Assembly: GCF_014836615.1 (NCBI RefSeq)
Contig: NZ_JACSQN010000001.1
Coordinates: forward strand, 1-64,000
From: Sporosarcina quadrami
Lineage (GTDB): Bacteria; Bacillota; Bacilli; Bacillales_A; Planococcaceae
Length of the DNA: 64,000 nucleotides
Reading direction: 5' to 3'
In this document: positions 9,021 through 18,095 of the stretch, piece by piece
How the letters are laid out: each line of letters opens with the position of its first letter
How positions within the stretch are numbered: the first letter of the stretch is position 1
Program-made: the position numbers and the translations under genes
Notes under the pieces: model-generated
What the model was told of the DNA's origin: nothing
Databases searched by the model: none
What the model saw: the letters and a program-made list of their open reading frames with translations, nothing else

Positions 9021-11375
9021 TTGGAAAACCGTGTCTTAAAAACACTTGAATTTGATAAAATACGTGAAATCGTCGCGACTTACTGTACGTCTTCAGCAGG
9101 ACGAGCACATATGGAAAAGCTCGTGCCTCTCACTGATTTCCATGACGTTGTCCGATTGCTTGAAGAGACGGATGAAGGACTTGCCATTTTACGGGTTCGC
9201 GGGAATGTGCCGATGGGCGGGATTACCGACATACGTCCACATGCAAAACGCGCACAAATAGGTGGAGTCCTTAGTGCATACGAACTGATGGAAATCGCCA
9301 ACACAATCCGAGCAAGTAGGGTCTTAAGGCAATTCATCGAAGCAGTCGATGCAGATGAAGATATTGACATTCCGCATTTCTTAGCGAAAAAAGAACGATT
9401 ACCGATACTTACGGCACTTGAACATGAAATTAGTGCCTCCATCGATGACAACGGGCATGTGATGGACAGTGCGTCAGGTACGTTACGTTCAATTAGACAA
9501 AACCTCCGTATGCAAGAAGGGCGTGTACGCGAGAAGCTTGAAGGTTACACACGCGGCAGAAATGCTACTAAGATGCTATCAGATGCGATTGTTACAATCC
9601 GCAATGACCGATTTGTTATCCCAGTCAAAGCAGAATATCGTTCCCACTTCGGCGGAGTCATCCATGATATGTCTTCTTCTGGTCAAACATTGTTCATCGA
9701 ACCAGATGCAGTCGTCCAGGCAAACAACGAAATTCGTAACTTGAAGATGAAAGAAAAAGAGGAAATCGATAAGATTTTGCTCGAGTTGTCTGTAAAAGTA
9801 CAGGAAATCGCACATGAACTGTTCGTATTAGTCGATATTCTTTCCGAAATCGATATAATTCTTGCAAAATCCAAGTACGGTACAGCACATAAATGCACAA
9901 AACCCGAAGTGAATAACAATGGGTATATACGATTAGCAAAAGCGAGACACCCGTTATTGTCAATTGAAGAAGCGGTTGCGAATACGATTGAATTTGGGAA
10001 AGAGATTACTTCAATTGTTATTACAGGACCGAATACTGGAGGTAAGACCGTTACATTGAAAACGGTTGGACTGTGCACATTAATGGCGCAAGCGGGTTTG
10101 CCGATTCCAGCACTCGACGGCTCTGAAATTGCAGTATTTGAATCGGTCTATGCAGATATTGGTGATGAACAATCGATTGAACAGAGTCTAAGTACATTCT
10201 CATCTCATATGGTGAACATTGTCGATATCTTAAAGAAATTTGATTCTAAATCTCTACTTATTTTTGATGAACTTGGTTCGGGAACAGACCCGCAAGAAGG
10301 GGCAGCACTTGCAATTGCCATTTTGGATGAAGTACATGGTACAGGTGCAAGAGTCATGGCAACAACCCATTACCCTGAATTGAAAGCTTATGGCTATAAC
10401 CGTCCAGGTGTTGCTAACGCGAGTGTGGAGTTCGACATTGATACGTTAAGTCCGACATACCGCTTACTTATCGGTGTACCTGGTCGGAGTAATGCTTTTG
10501 AAATCTCAAAACGTCTCGGTTTGCATGATCACGTCATTAACCGCGCGAAAAAGTTCACAGGAACTGACCGCGGAGAAGTCGATTCGATGATCGCATCATT
10601 AGAATCGAGTCGCGTTCAATCCGAAAAGGATGCCGAACAGACACATGCTGTATTGCTCGAAACGGAAAAGTTGAAACGTGAACTGGAAGCGAAATTAGCT
10701 GACTTTGAGCAAATGAAAGAGAAACTCGTAGAAAATGCGAAGGAAAAAGCGAAGAAAATTGTGGACTCTGCCAGAGTTGAATCAGAAGCTGTCATTTCGG
10801 ATTTGCGTGCATTACGTATGCATGCGGGTGCGAATGTAAAAGAGCATGAATTGATTGAAGCACGAAAAAAGATGGAAGCAGCATCTCCGAAGGAAAAGAA
10901 AAAGAAAGTCGTTGCCAAAGCAGCAGCACGTCCACTTGAAGTCGGGGACGAAGTGAAAGTGGTCACCTATGGTCAAAAGGGGACGCTGATTGAAAAAGTT
11001 TCTTCAAAAGAGTGGGTTGTTCAGATTGGTATCCTGAAAATGCGGTTAGATGAATCGGTTTTGGAATTCACAAAACCTGAAAAAATGAAGGATACGGTCG
11101 TTTCGGCATCGGTCAGAGGTCGTGATTCACACGTGAAACTGGAACTTGACTTGCGTGGTGAACGATACGAAGATGCATTACACCGGACGGAAAAGTATTT
11201 GGATGATGCCTTACTATCCAATTACCATCAAGTCTCTATTATTCACGGAAAAGGTACAGGTGCGTTAAGACAAGGCGTACAGACATATCTGAAAAGGCAT
11301 CCTCGCGTCAAAAGTTATCGATACGGAGAAGCAGGAGAAGGCGGGTATGGTGTTACAGTAGTGGAACTAAAATAA
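9021..11375 (+). CDS. mutS2: Endonuclease MutS2
   Basis: A MutS-like ATPase with a nuclease tail, linked to suppression of recombination and rescue of collided ribosomes in Bacillales. It has the MutS core/lever domains, a Walker A (ITGPNTGGKTV), LIFDELGSGTDPQEG as Walker B/signature, a long charged coiled coil (about 520-640) and a C-terminal Smr domain (LDLRGERYEDAL, HGKGTGALR). 784 residues, normal for the family. The start is TTG at 9021. It follows polX by 16 bases and is probably cotranscribed with it. Confidence 0.96.
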   Translation: MENRVLKTLEFDKIREIVATYCTSSAGRAHMEKLVPLTDFHDVVRLLEETDEGLAILRVRGNVPMGGITDIRPHAKRAQIGGVLSAYELMEIANTIRASRVLRQFIEAVDADEDIDIPHFLAKKERLPILTALEHEISASIDDNGHVMDSASGTLRSIRQNLRMQEGRVREKLEGYTRGRNATKMLSDAIVTIRNDRFVIPVKAEYRSHFGGVIHDMSSSGQTLFIEPDAVVQANNEIRNLKMKEKEEIDKILLELSVKVQEIAHELFVLVDILSEIDIILAKSKYGTAHKCTKPEVNNNGYIRLAKARHPLLSIEEAVANTIEFGKEITSIVITGPNTGGKTVTLKTVGLCTLMAQAGLPIPALDGSEIAVFESVYADIGDEQSIEQSLSTFSSHMVNIVDILKKFDSKSLLIFDELGSGTDPQEGAALAIAILDEVHGTGARVMATTHYPELKAYGYNRPGVANASVEFDIDTLSPTYRLLIGVPGRSNAFEISKRLGLHDHVINRAKKFTGTDRGEVDSMIASLESSRVQSEKDAEQTHAVLLETEKLKRELEAKLADFEQMKEKLVENAKEKAKKIVDSARVESEAVISDLRALRMHAGANVKEHELIEARKKMEAASPKEKKKKVVAKAAARPLEVGDEVKVVTYGQKGTLIEKVSSKEWVVQIGILKMRLDESVLEFTKPEKMKDTVVSASVRGRDSHVKLELDLRGERYEDALHRTEKYLDDALLSNYHQVSIIHGKGTGALRQGVQTYLKRHPRVKSYRYGEAGEGGYGVTVVELK

Positions 11376-11451
11376 CCAACGATAACATTGAAACTTTTAC
11401 CGCTTGAATACGTATAGGTATGGAATAATGATTCATAAAGGAGCCGAATAG

Positions 11452-11865
11452 ATGACGTCAACAGGATTTTGGAGCCATCCCTTAGTAGAAACTGCAGGAT
11501 ATTTCAGTGTTGTAGTCCTGTGCCTCATCGTCTCGATGGTATTGTTTGAAATTGTTACGAAATATAAGAACTGGGAAGAGATACGGAAAGGGAATGTGGC
11601 GGTAGCAATGGCAACAGGCGGAAAAATCTTTGGTGTCGCTAACATTTTCCGCTATTCCATAGAGCAGCATAATACGCTACCACAGATGATCGGATGGGGA
11701 CTATATGGATTCGTCTTGCTTGTCGTTGCGTACATGTTGTTCGAATTCCTTACGCCCCAGTTCAAAATTGACAAAGAGATCGAAGAGGATAATCGCTCTG
11801 TCGGATTCATTTCCCTGACGATTTCCGTCGGTTTGTCGTTCGTAATCGGGGCAAGTATAGCTTAG
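11452..11865 (+). CDS. yshE: DUF350 family membrane protein (YshE-like)
   Basis: A 137-residue membrane protein with four predicted helices (about 18-42, 52-72, 82-105 and 115-137), matching DUF350/YshE. Function is unknown. It sits directly after mutS2 as in B. subtilis. AAGGAG precedes the ATG. A short membrane peptide gene follows after 10 bases. Confidence 0.87.
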   Translation: MTSTGFWSHPLVETAGYFSVVVLCLIVSMVLFEIVTKYKNWEEIRKGNVAVAMATGGKIFGVANIFRYSIEQHNTLPQMIGWGLYGFVLLVVAYMLFEFLTPQFKIDKEIEEDNRSVGFISLTISVGLSFVIGASIA

Positions 11866-11875
11866 GAGAATCGAA

Positions 11876-11962
11876 ATGGAGAAATTATCGAAAATACTTA
11901 TTGTTATATGTATCCTGTTCATTATTGTAGGAGCATATTGGTTGTTCACGAACTCGCCTTGA
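11876..11962 (+). CDS. 28-residue single-pass membrane peptide
   Basis: An ATG at 11876 with TTAGGAG 6 bases upstream opens a 28-codon frame: MEKLSKILIV followed by an uninterrupted hydrophobic helix and a short polar tail (WLFTNSP). The stop codon (11960-11962) lies inside the 5' arm of the terminator that ends the unit. The ribosome binding site, charged N-terminus and membrane helix support a real small gene cotranscribed with yshE. I do not recognise a family. Confidence 0.6.
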   Translation: MEKLSKILIVICILFIIVGAYWLFTNSP

Positions 11963-11990
11963 CTGAAATTTGCCAGTCAAGGCATTTTTT
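11956..11990 (+). terminator. Terminator after yshE and the small peptide gene
   Basis: GCCTTGACTG (11956-11965) pairs with CAGTCAAGGC (11974-11983), followed by ATTTTTT. The stop codon of the upstream 28-codon frame is within the 5' arm. Confidence 0.92.
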
Positions 11991-12012
11991 GTGGATTAAT
12001 TTAATATTCTAT

Positions 12013-12041
12013 TTGAAAGCGGATTCATTTATCGATATAAT
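12013..12041 (+). promoter_or_regulatory. SigA-type promoter of fadD
   Basis: TTGAAA (12013-12018), a 17-bp spacer, then TATAAT (12036-12041). It lies about 50 bases before the fadD start. No clear FadR-type palindrome is visible here. Confidence 0.75.
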
Positions 12042-12092
12042 AAGTGAAGAAGGAATTTTCAAAGAATTATAGTGAGAAGGGGAGGTTATACA

Positions 12093-13790
12093 ATGAACGA
12101 AAAACCGTGGTTGGATTTGTATCCGGCAGAGATACCAAAAACAATCGAATATGATCGGATTCCATTACAACAATTTTTGACGAATTCGAGTGAGAAATTT
12201 CCTGGAAAGACTGCGATGCACTTTATGGGCAAGAACATTTCATATGCCGAATTTCATGAATCTGCATTAAAGTTTGCGAATTATCTTAAATCGCTCGGTG
12301 TTGAAAAAGGTGATCGGGTGGCGATTATGCTTCCGAACTGTCCGCAAAGTGCGATTGCCTATTATGGTATTCTCTATATCGGTGCCATTGTTGTGCAAAC
12401 GAACCCGTTGTATACAGAAAGGGAATTAGCGTATCAAATGTCTGATTCAGGCGCGAAAGTCATTATTTCACTAGATATTCTATATAGCAGAATATCAAAT
12501 GTATTAAAAGATACGAAGTTGGAACATGTCATTATTACAGGCATAAAAGATTATTTGCCATTTCCTAAAAATCTTGTTTATCCATTCATTCAGAAAAAAG
12601 AATATGGTATTATTGTAAAAGTGGAACATAGAGGCATGAACCATCTTTACACTGAAATTATGAAAGTGGCGAAGCCTGATCCGGTATCATATCATTTTAA
12701 CTACGAAGAAGATATCGCATTACTTCAATACACAGGAGGAACGACCGGACCGCCCAAAGGCGTCATGTTGACACATGCCAATCTGATCAGCAATGTGCAA
12801 ATGTGTAATGCCTGGCTGTATAAGTGTGAAGATGGAGAAGAAACAGTCATGGGGATTTTACCGTTTTTCCATGTATACGGCATGACAACTGTACTCTTAC
12901 TGTCCGTTATGCTCGGTAACAAGATGGTTCTATTACCGAAATTCGACTTCGAAACTGCGTTGAAAGCGATTGACAAGCAAAAACCTACACTGTTTCCAGG
13001 AGCACCGACGATCTATATCGGCTTATTGAACCATCCGGACTTGGCTAAATATGACTTATCGTCCATTAAAGCATGCATCAGTGGATCTGCTGCATTGCCT
13101 GTCGAAATGCAAGAAGAATTTGAGCGTGTGACAGGCGGAAAGCTTGTTGAAGGATATGGTTTAACGGAAACTTCACCTGTTGCCATTGCAAACTTTGTAT
13201 GGGAAAAACGACGAGTGAAAGGGTCGATCGGTGTTCCTTGGCCAGATACTGACGCTCGAATTGTTGGGCCGGACTCATTAGAACCTTTACCGAACGGAGA
13301 AGTTGGGGAGATTGCAATCAGTGGGCCTCAAGTGATGAAAGGATATTGGAATAGACCAGATGATACACGTGAGACATTCCGTGAGGGTTGGCTATTAACA
13401 GGTGATCTGGGATATATGGACGATGAAGGTCATTTCTATGTCGTTGATCGTAAAAAAGATATGATCATTGCGAGTGGTTTCAATATTTATCCGCGTGAAA
13501 TCGAAGAAGTACTTTACGAACATCCTGCAATACTTGAATGTGTCGTAGCCGGAGTGCCCGATCCATATCGGGGTGAAACTGTTAAAGCGTATATAGTTCT
13601 TAAAGAGGGTAAACAAGTAACAGAAGAAGAGTTGGATAAATATTGCCGAGAAAACCTCGCTTCATTTAAAGTTCCGAGAAAATATGATTTCCGAAAAGAG
13701 CTTCCAAAGACAGCCGTAGGAAAAATACTACGACGCACACTTGTCGAAGAAGAGAAGAAAAAGATGGAGCAGGAATTGCAAACGTCATAA
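12093..13790 (+). CDS. lcfA: Long-chain fatty-acid--CoA ligase
   Basis: Activates long-chain fatty acids to acyl-CoA with ATP at the inner face of the membrane, the entry step of beta-oxidation. The adenylate-forming fold is shown by the P-loop YTGGTTGPPKGV, the YGLTETSP motif, LLTGDLGYMD and the C-terminal lysine motif PKTAVGKILRR. 565 residues, close to B. subtilis LcfA. The ATG at 12093 has GGAGG at 12081-12085. The next genes are the TetR regulator fadR, an enoyl-CoA hydratase and etfBA, a fatty-acid degradation locus. Confidence 0.95.
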   Translation: MNEKPWLDLYPAEIPKTIEYDRIPLQQFLTNSSEKFPGKTAMHFMGKNISYAEFHESALKFANYLKSLGVEKGDRVAIMLPNCPQSAIAYYGILYIGAIVVQTNPLYTERELAYQMSDSGAKVIISLDILYSRISNVLKDTKLEHVIITGIKDYLPFPKNLVYPFIQKKEYGIIVKVEHRGMNHLYTEIMKVAKPDPVSYHFNYEEDIALLQYTGGTTGPPKGVMLTHANLISNVQMCNAWLYKCEDGEETVMGILPFFHVYGMTTVLLLSVMLGNKMVLLPKFDFETALKAIDKQKPTLFPGAPTIYIGLLNHPDLAKYDLSSIKACISGSAALPVEMQEEFERVTGGKLVEGYGLTETSPVAIANFVWEKRRVKGSIGVPWPDTDARIVGPDSLEPLPNGEVGEIAISGPQVMKGYWNRPDDTRETFREGWLLTGDLGYMDDEGHFYVVDRKKDMIIASGFNIYPREIEEVLYEHPAILECVVAGVPDPYRGETVKAYIVLKEGKQVTEEELDKYCRENLASFKVPRKYDFRKELPKTAVGKILRRTLVEEEKKKMEQELQTS

Positions 13791-13798
13791 TGTTAAAC

Positions 13799-13827
13799 TT
13801 GACGACAACCACATAAAAGTTTATTAT
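13799..13827 (+). promoter_or_regulatory. Promoter of the fadR operon
   Basis: TTGACG (13799-13804), 17-bp spacer, TATTAT (13822-13827). The predicted FadR operator begins 7 bases downstream, so the bound repressor would cover the transcription start. Confidence 0.75.
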
Positions 13828-13833
13828 GGAAAT

Positions 13834-13853
13834 ATGAATGAACAATCATTCAT
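13834..13853 (+). promoter_or_regulatory. FadR operator (autoregulatory)
   Basis: ATGAATGA-N4-TCATTCAT is a perfect 8-bp inverted repeat, the form of the B. subtilis FadR box (TGAATGANTANTCATTCA from memory). It lies between a good promoter and the fadR start, as expected for acyl-CoA-relieved autorepression. Confidence 0.85.
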
Positions 13854-13877
13854 ATTTCTTTTTTGGTGGTGAGAATA

Positions 13878-14459
13878 ATGAAACGGGACAAACCTAAATA
13901 TAAACAGATAGTAGATGCAGCCGTTATCGTCATTGCTGAAAACGGCTACCATCAAGCTCAAGTTTCAAAAATTGCTAAAGAAGCGGGAGTTGCAGATGGC
14001 ACAATCTATCTTTATTTTAAAAATAAAGAAGACATCCTCATATCTGTTTTCAGAGAGAAGATGGGCATCTTTGCCGAGAACGTGAAAGAGATTATCGAGA
14101 AAGAGATCACAGCAACTGAAAAGCTATCTAAGCTCATTGATAATCACTTCTCGCTCCTTTACAATGACCGTCACCTCGCCATCGTTACCCAGTTGGAATT
14201 GCGCCAATCCAATAAAGAATTGCGTTCACAGATAAACGAAGTACTCAAAGAATATTTGATGTTGCTTGATTCGATTTTAAAAGAGGGGATTGAGCAAGGC
14301 GAATTCGATCGTGATATCGACATCAGACTCGCCCGCCAAATGGTATTTGGTACAATTGACGAAACAATCACTTCATGGGTAATGAATGATCAGAAGTATG
14401 ATTTAATGAAATTGGCACCGGAAGTCCATCGACTAATTTTAAAAGGTATGATAGGTTGA
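13878..14459 (+). CDS. fadR: TetR-family fatty-acid degradation regulator FadR
   Basis: A 193-residue TetR repressor with an N-terminal helix-turn-helix (about 15-60, including HQAQVSKIAKEAGVADGTIYLYFKNK) and an all-helical acyl-CoA-binding domain. In B. subtilis FadR (YsiA) represses beta-oxidation genes until long-chain acyl-CoA binds it. Identity rests on sequence type, length, position between lcfA and fadB, and the FadR box 25 bases upstream. The ATG at 13878 is used because the in-frame GTG at 13863 overlaps the ribosome binding site. Confidence 0.93.
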   Translation: MKRDKPKYKQIVDAAVIVIAENGYHQAQVSKIAKEAGVADGTIYLYFKNKEDILISVFREKMGIFAENVKEIIEKEITATEKLSKLIDNHFSLLYNDRHLAIVTQLELRQSNKELRSQINEVLKEYLMLLDSILKEGIEQGEFDRDIDIRLARQMVFGTIDETITSWVMNDQKYDLMKLAPEVHRLILKGMIG

Positions 14460-14535
14460 ATGAAATGGATGAATTTTTTGTCCGTTCTTCAATCTAGTTA
14501 TACTGAACTTAATAGTTTGGAAAGGATGGGATGAA

Positions 14536-15309
14536 ATGGAGTTCTTAACAATCGCCATTGACGAAGGTATTGCAACCGCTGTCATTAATAGACCGCCTGC
14601 CAATGCTTTATCGAGCGGCCTAATTAAAGAAGTTGGTCAATTGCTTGATAGTGTGGAAAACGATAATGATGTAAGAGTCATTGTTCTTCATGGAGATGGG
14701 AAATTCTTTTCCGCTGGAGCGGATATCAAGGAATTTACAACCGTATCATCCGGGGAAGCGTTTACAAAACTCTCTTCTTCAGGGCAAGATGTATTTGAGC
14801 GACTTGAAAACTTCAGTAAACCAGTCATTGCAGCCATCCATGGTGCTGCATTAGGAGGTGGCCTTGAACTTGCGATGGCATGTCATATCCGATTTGTCAC
14901 TGAACGTGCAAAACTCGGATTGCCGGAATTGCAACTAGGTCTAATCCCTGGATTTGCAGGTACCCAGCGTTTACCGCGATATGTAGGCGTCGCAAAAGCT
15001 GCAGAAATGTTGCTCACAAGTGAGCCTATAACGGGTGTAGAAGCAGTACGTCTAGGACTGGCAAACCAATCATTTTCCGATGAAGAACTACTACCGAAGA
15101 CAATGGAGATTGCAAAGAAAATTGCTAAGAAAAGTCCTGTCGCAATGAAGGCTGCTCTCCAAATGCTTCAATTTTCAAAAGACGATTCTTTCTACGCTGG
15201 CGTGAAGGCTGAAGCTGACTCCTTCGGTGAAGTATTCGTTTCTGAAGATGCAAAAGAGGGTATCCAAGCATTTATTGAAAAAAGAGAACCACAATTCAAA
15301 GGCAAGTAA
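14536..15309 (+). CDS. fadB: Enoyl-CoA hydratase
   Basis: A crotonase-fold hydratase acting on 2-enoyl-CoA in beta-oxidation. The oxyanion-hole motifs [10 protein letters not shown] and [19 protein letters not shown] are clear, and the catalytic Glu pair region ([20 protein letters not shown]) is intact. 257 residues, the usual length. It sits in the lcfA-fadR-fadB-etfB-etfA order of B. subtilis. Confidence 0.93.
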   Translation: MEFLTIAIDEGIATAVINRPPANALSSGLIKEVGQLLDSVENDNDVRVIVLHGDGKFFSAGADIKEFTTVSSGEAFTKLSSSGQDVFERLENFSKPVIAAIHGAALGGGLELAMACHIRFVTERAKLGLPELQLGLIPGFAGTQRLPRYVGVAKAAEMLLTSEPITGVEAVRLGLANQSFSDEELLPKTMEIAKKIAKKSPVAMKAALQMLQFSKDDSFYAGVKAEADSFGEVFVSEDAKEGIQAFIEKREPQFKGK

Positions 15310-15331
15310 ATACGCTGAGGAGGTCTGAATT

Positions 15332-16105
15332 ATGAATATTTATGCATTAGTAAAACGGACATTTGACACAGAAGAGAGAATTACTGTATCCAACGGAAAG
15401 ATCGTTGAAGATGGAGCGGAATTCATCATCAACCCATATGACGAGTATGCGATAGAAGAAGCAATCCAAGTGCGCGATGCTAACGGTGGCGAAGTGACTG
15501 TCGTTACAATTGGCGGAGAAGAAGCGGAAAAGCAACTTCGTACAGCGCTAGCTATGGGTGCTGACAAAGCAGTCCTTATAAATACTGAAGATGATCTAGA
15601 CGAAATGGACGAATTTTCAGCGGCAAAGATCATTGCTGAATACTTAAAAGATAAAGAAGCGGACCTCATTCTTGCAGGTAACGTTGCAATCGATGGCGGG
15701 TCTGGCCAAGTTGGACCACGTGTAGCTGAACTATTAGGCATTAACTACGTAACAACAATCACTAATCTTGAAATTGACGGAACGTCTGTCAAAATCATTC
15801 GAGACGTTGAAGGGGATTCTGAAACAATCGAGACATCCTTGCCGTTGCTAGTTACTGCACAACAAGGGTTGAATGAACCTCGTTATCCTTCTTTACCTGG
15901 CATTATGAAAGCGAAAAAGAAACCGCTTGAAGAGTTGGAATTGGATGATTTAGATCTTGAAGAAGACGATGTGGAAGCGAAAACTGAAACAATCGAAATC
16001 TACATGCCACCACAAAAAGCAGCAGGTCGAGTACTTGAAGGTGACATCCCTGCTCAAGTGAAAGAACTCGTCGATTTGTTGAACAAAGAAGCGAAAGTAC
16101 TCTAA
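15332..16105 (+). CDS. etfB: Electron transfer flavoprotein beta subunit
   Basis: The small subunit of the cytoplasmic heterodimer that takes electrons from acyl-CoA dehydrogenases and passes them to the quinone pool. The AMGADKAVLI and LILAGNVAIDGGSGQVGPRVAELLGI segments are typical of EtfB; the second is the partner-recognition and AMP-binding region. 257 residues. AGGAGG precedes the ATG; etfA follows after 33 bases. Confidence 0.95.
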   Translation: MNIYALVKRTFDTEERITVSNGKIVEDGAEFIINPYDEYAIEEAIQVRDANGGEVTVVTIGGEEAEKQLRTALAMGADKAVLINTEDDLDEMDEFSAAKIIAEYLKDKEADLILAGNVAIDGGSGQVGPRVAELLGINYVTTITNLEIDGTSVKIIRDVEGDSETIETSLPLLVTAQQGLNEPRYPSLPGIMKAKKKPLEELELDDLDLEEDDVEAKTETIEIYMPPQKAAGRVLEGDIPAQVKELVDLLNKEAKVL

Positions 16106-16138
16106 TAGCAATCAATAATGTAATGGGAGGGACTCTAT

Positions 16139-17113
16139 ATGTCTAAAAAAGTATTAGTACTTGGTGAAGCTCGTGAAGGAGCATTACGTAACGTTTCTTT
16201 CGAAGCGATCGCGGCAGCAAAAACTGTATCCGGCGGTGGAGAAATCGTTGGCGTCCTTTTTGGAGATGCAGTGCAATCCTTAGGTGAAGAAATGATCAAA
16301 CACGGTGCGGACCGCGTCATTACAGTAGAACATCCGCATTTGAAACACTATACATCCGACGGTTACGGGCAAGCTTTCATGGCTGCCTATGAGCAGGAAA
16401 AACCTGAAGCAATCGTCTTCGGACATACAGCTCTAGGGAAAGACCTGTCTCCTAAAATCGCTAGTAAACTGGCAACAGGTTTAGTGTCAGACGTTACTGC
16501 AATTGAAGGGGAAGGGGACGACGCAGTATTCATCCGTCCGATCTACTCCGGTAAAGCATTCGAAAAGGTGAAAAACAAAGAAGGACTTCTATTCATCTCA
16601 ATCCGTCCAAACAACATAGCGCCACTCGATAAAGATGACAGCCGTACTGGTGATGTGTCATCCATTTCGGTGGACATCACAAACTTGCGCTCCGTCATCA
16701 AAGACGTTGTCCGCAAGTCCACAGACGGCGTCGACTTGTCCGAAGCGAAAGTCGTTGTTGCTGGTGGACGTGGCGTGAAGAGTTCGGATGGTTTTGCACC
16801 ACTTGAAGAATTAGCAAAACTGCTTGGCGGCGCAGTCGGTGCTTCACGTGGAGCGTGTGACGCGGATTACTGCGATTATTCATTACAAATCGGACAAACG
16901 GGTAAAGTTGTAACTCCTGACTTATATATCGCAGCAGGAATCTCCGGCGCTATCCAGCACATGGCTGGTATGTCCAACTCAAAAGTAATCGTTGCAATTA
17001 ACAAAGACCCAGAAGCTAACATTTTCAAAGTAGCGGACTACGGCATCGTTGGAGACCTGTTCGAAGTAATCCCGATGATGATCGAAGAAATTAAAAAAGT
17101 ACAATCCAACTAA
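16139..17113 (+). CDS. etfA: Electron transfer flavoprotein alpha subunit
   Basis: The FAD-binding subunit. The C-terminal ETF alpha domain (about 200-324) carries the FAD signature GQTGKVVTPDLYIAAGISGAIQHMAGM, and VVAGGRGVKS marks its start. 324 residues, the normal length. GGGAGG precedes the ATG. It is followed by a hairpin terminator and a long intergenic stretch. Confidence 0.96.
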   Translation: MSKKVLVLGEAREGALRNVSFEAIAAAKTVSGGGEIVGVLFGDAVQSLGEEMIKHGADRVITVEHPHLKHYTSDGYGQAFMAAYEQEKPEAIVFGHTALGKDLSPKIASKLATGLVSDVTAIEGEGDDAVFIRPIYSGKAFEKVKNKEGLLFISIRPNNIAPLDKDDSRTGDVSSISVDITNLRSVIKDVVRKSTDGVDLSEAKVVVAGGRGVKSSDGFAPLEELAKLLGGAVGASRGACDADYCDYSLQIGQTGKVVTPDLYIAAGISGAIQHMAGMSNSKVIVAINKDPEANIFKVADYGIVGDLFEVIPMMIEEIKKVQSN

Positions 17114-17138
17114 TTTAGTCGTTTAAGGTTATTTTGTT

Positions 17139-17189
17139 GAGACTGTTGTCAAACTCTAGAGAATAGAGAGTTTGCCTGCAGTCTTTTTT
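17139..17189 (+). terminator. Terminator after etfA
   Basis: Nested stems: AGACTG with CAGTCT outside and CAAACTCT with AGAGTTTG inside, then TTTTTT. Confidence 0.8.
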
Positions 17190-17210
17190 CAATGAAATAA
17201 AATCTGGAAA

Positions 17211-17397
17211 GTTGATTTTCGCTGCGAGCGGACGCTTTCCGATTGAACAACGTAGTGTTCGATTTGCCGTGTTTCTGTGACTTTCAGAAATTAAGGCATG
17301 GGTGCTCGAAAAGCTAAAGCTTTGTCTCGCAAAAGCCGTTCTTCGTCACGGCTCTCGCTGATCCCTCTGGAGTCGCCGCTCTCCGCTACAATCAAAT
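17211..17397 (-). repeat. Bacillaceae-type GC-rich intergenic repeat, minus orientation, degenerate
   Basis: The stretch begins GTTGATTTTCGCTGCGAGCGG with GACGCTTTCCG after it, and ends CTCTGGAGTCGCCGCTCTCC followed by GCTACAATCAA. This is the form of a repeat I know from many Bacillaceae and Planococcaceae genomes, here read on the minus strand, with a longer and diverged middle. No coding capacity is visible. Family assignment is from memory. Confidence 0.6.
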
Positions 17398-17500
17398 AAA
17401 CTCTTTGTTGAATAGATAATTCCTGGCGCGGGTAAAGATAAAATTCTTACACGTTGTAATATTAATTAAGACAACATTCATTAGAGAATAGAATCTTAGA

Positions 17501-17622
17501 TGATTGAAGTGCAGGGCGGCGACTCCTGGGGATGCGCGTGACAGGTAAGACCCCGCAGTGGAGCGCAGCGACCGAGGAGGCTTACCGCACGCCCCGGAAA
17601 GCGCCGCACGGAACGGAAATCA
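17501..17622 (+). repeat. Bacillaceae-type GC-rich intergenic repeat, plus orientation
   Basis: TGATTGAAGTGCAGGGCGGCG leads into GACTCCTGGGGA, then GACCCCGCAGTGGAGCGC, GAGGAGGCTTACCGC, GGAAAGCGCCGC and finally GAACGGAAATCAT. The ends are complementary to those of the repeat at 17211-17397, so the two form a large inverted pair about 100 bp apart. The rest of the 17,190-17,720 gap shows only the trxA -10 (TATAAT at 17678). Confidence 0.65.
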
Positions 17623-17722
17623 TCGTGCCGATTAGCACACATAAGCAGATGTTTAGCCGGCATCAATCCTACCGTGTTATAATTTACTCATAGTTGGATC
17701 TACTAAAAGGAGGCAACACACA

Positions 17723-18037
17723 ATGGCAATTATTCATGCGACTGACCAAGACTTCAAAGACCAAACAAAAGACGGACTCGTACTCGTAGACTTCTGGGCT
17801 ACATGGTGCGGACCTTGTAAAATGATCGCTCCAGTACTAGAAGAACTAGACGGCGACCTCGCAGGAAAAGCGAAAATCGTTAAAGTGGATGTCGACGAAA
17901 ACCAATCGACAGCTGGTGAATACGGCATCATGTCAATCCCTACACTCGTTCTTTTCAAAGACGGCGAGATCGTAGACAAAGTTGTCGGTTTCCAACCGAA
18001 AGAACAGCTTGCTGAATTGATCGAAAAACACGCGTGA
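17723..18037 (+). CDS. trxA: Thioredoxin
   Basis: A 104-residue cytoplasmic thioredoxin with the active site WCGPC in [11 protein letters not shown] and the cis-Pro segment [19 protein letters not shown] lies 8 bases before the ATG, and TATAAT at 17678-17683 is a probable -10. A terminator follows the stop, so it is probably transcribed separately from uvrC. Confidence 0.97.
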   Translation: MAIIHATDQDFKDQTKDGLVLVDFWATWCGPCKMIAPVLEELDGDLAGKAKIVKVDVDENQSTAGEYGIMSIPTLVLFKDGEIVDKVVGFQPKEQLAELIEKHA

Positions 18038-18047
18038 TTCATTACAT

Positions 18048-18080
18048 GAAACCGGGAACCTTTAGAGGAACCCGGTTTTT
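18048..18080 (+). terminator. Terminator after trxA
   Basis: AACCGGG and CCCGGTT pair around an AACC/AGG inner region, followed by TTTTT. Confidence 0.85.
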
Positions 18081-18095
18081 TGGTAGGTGGAAAAA

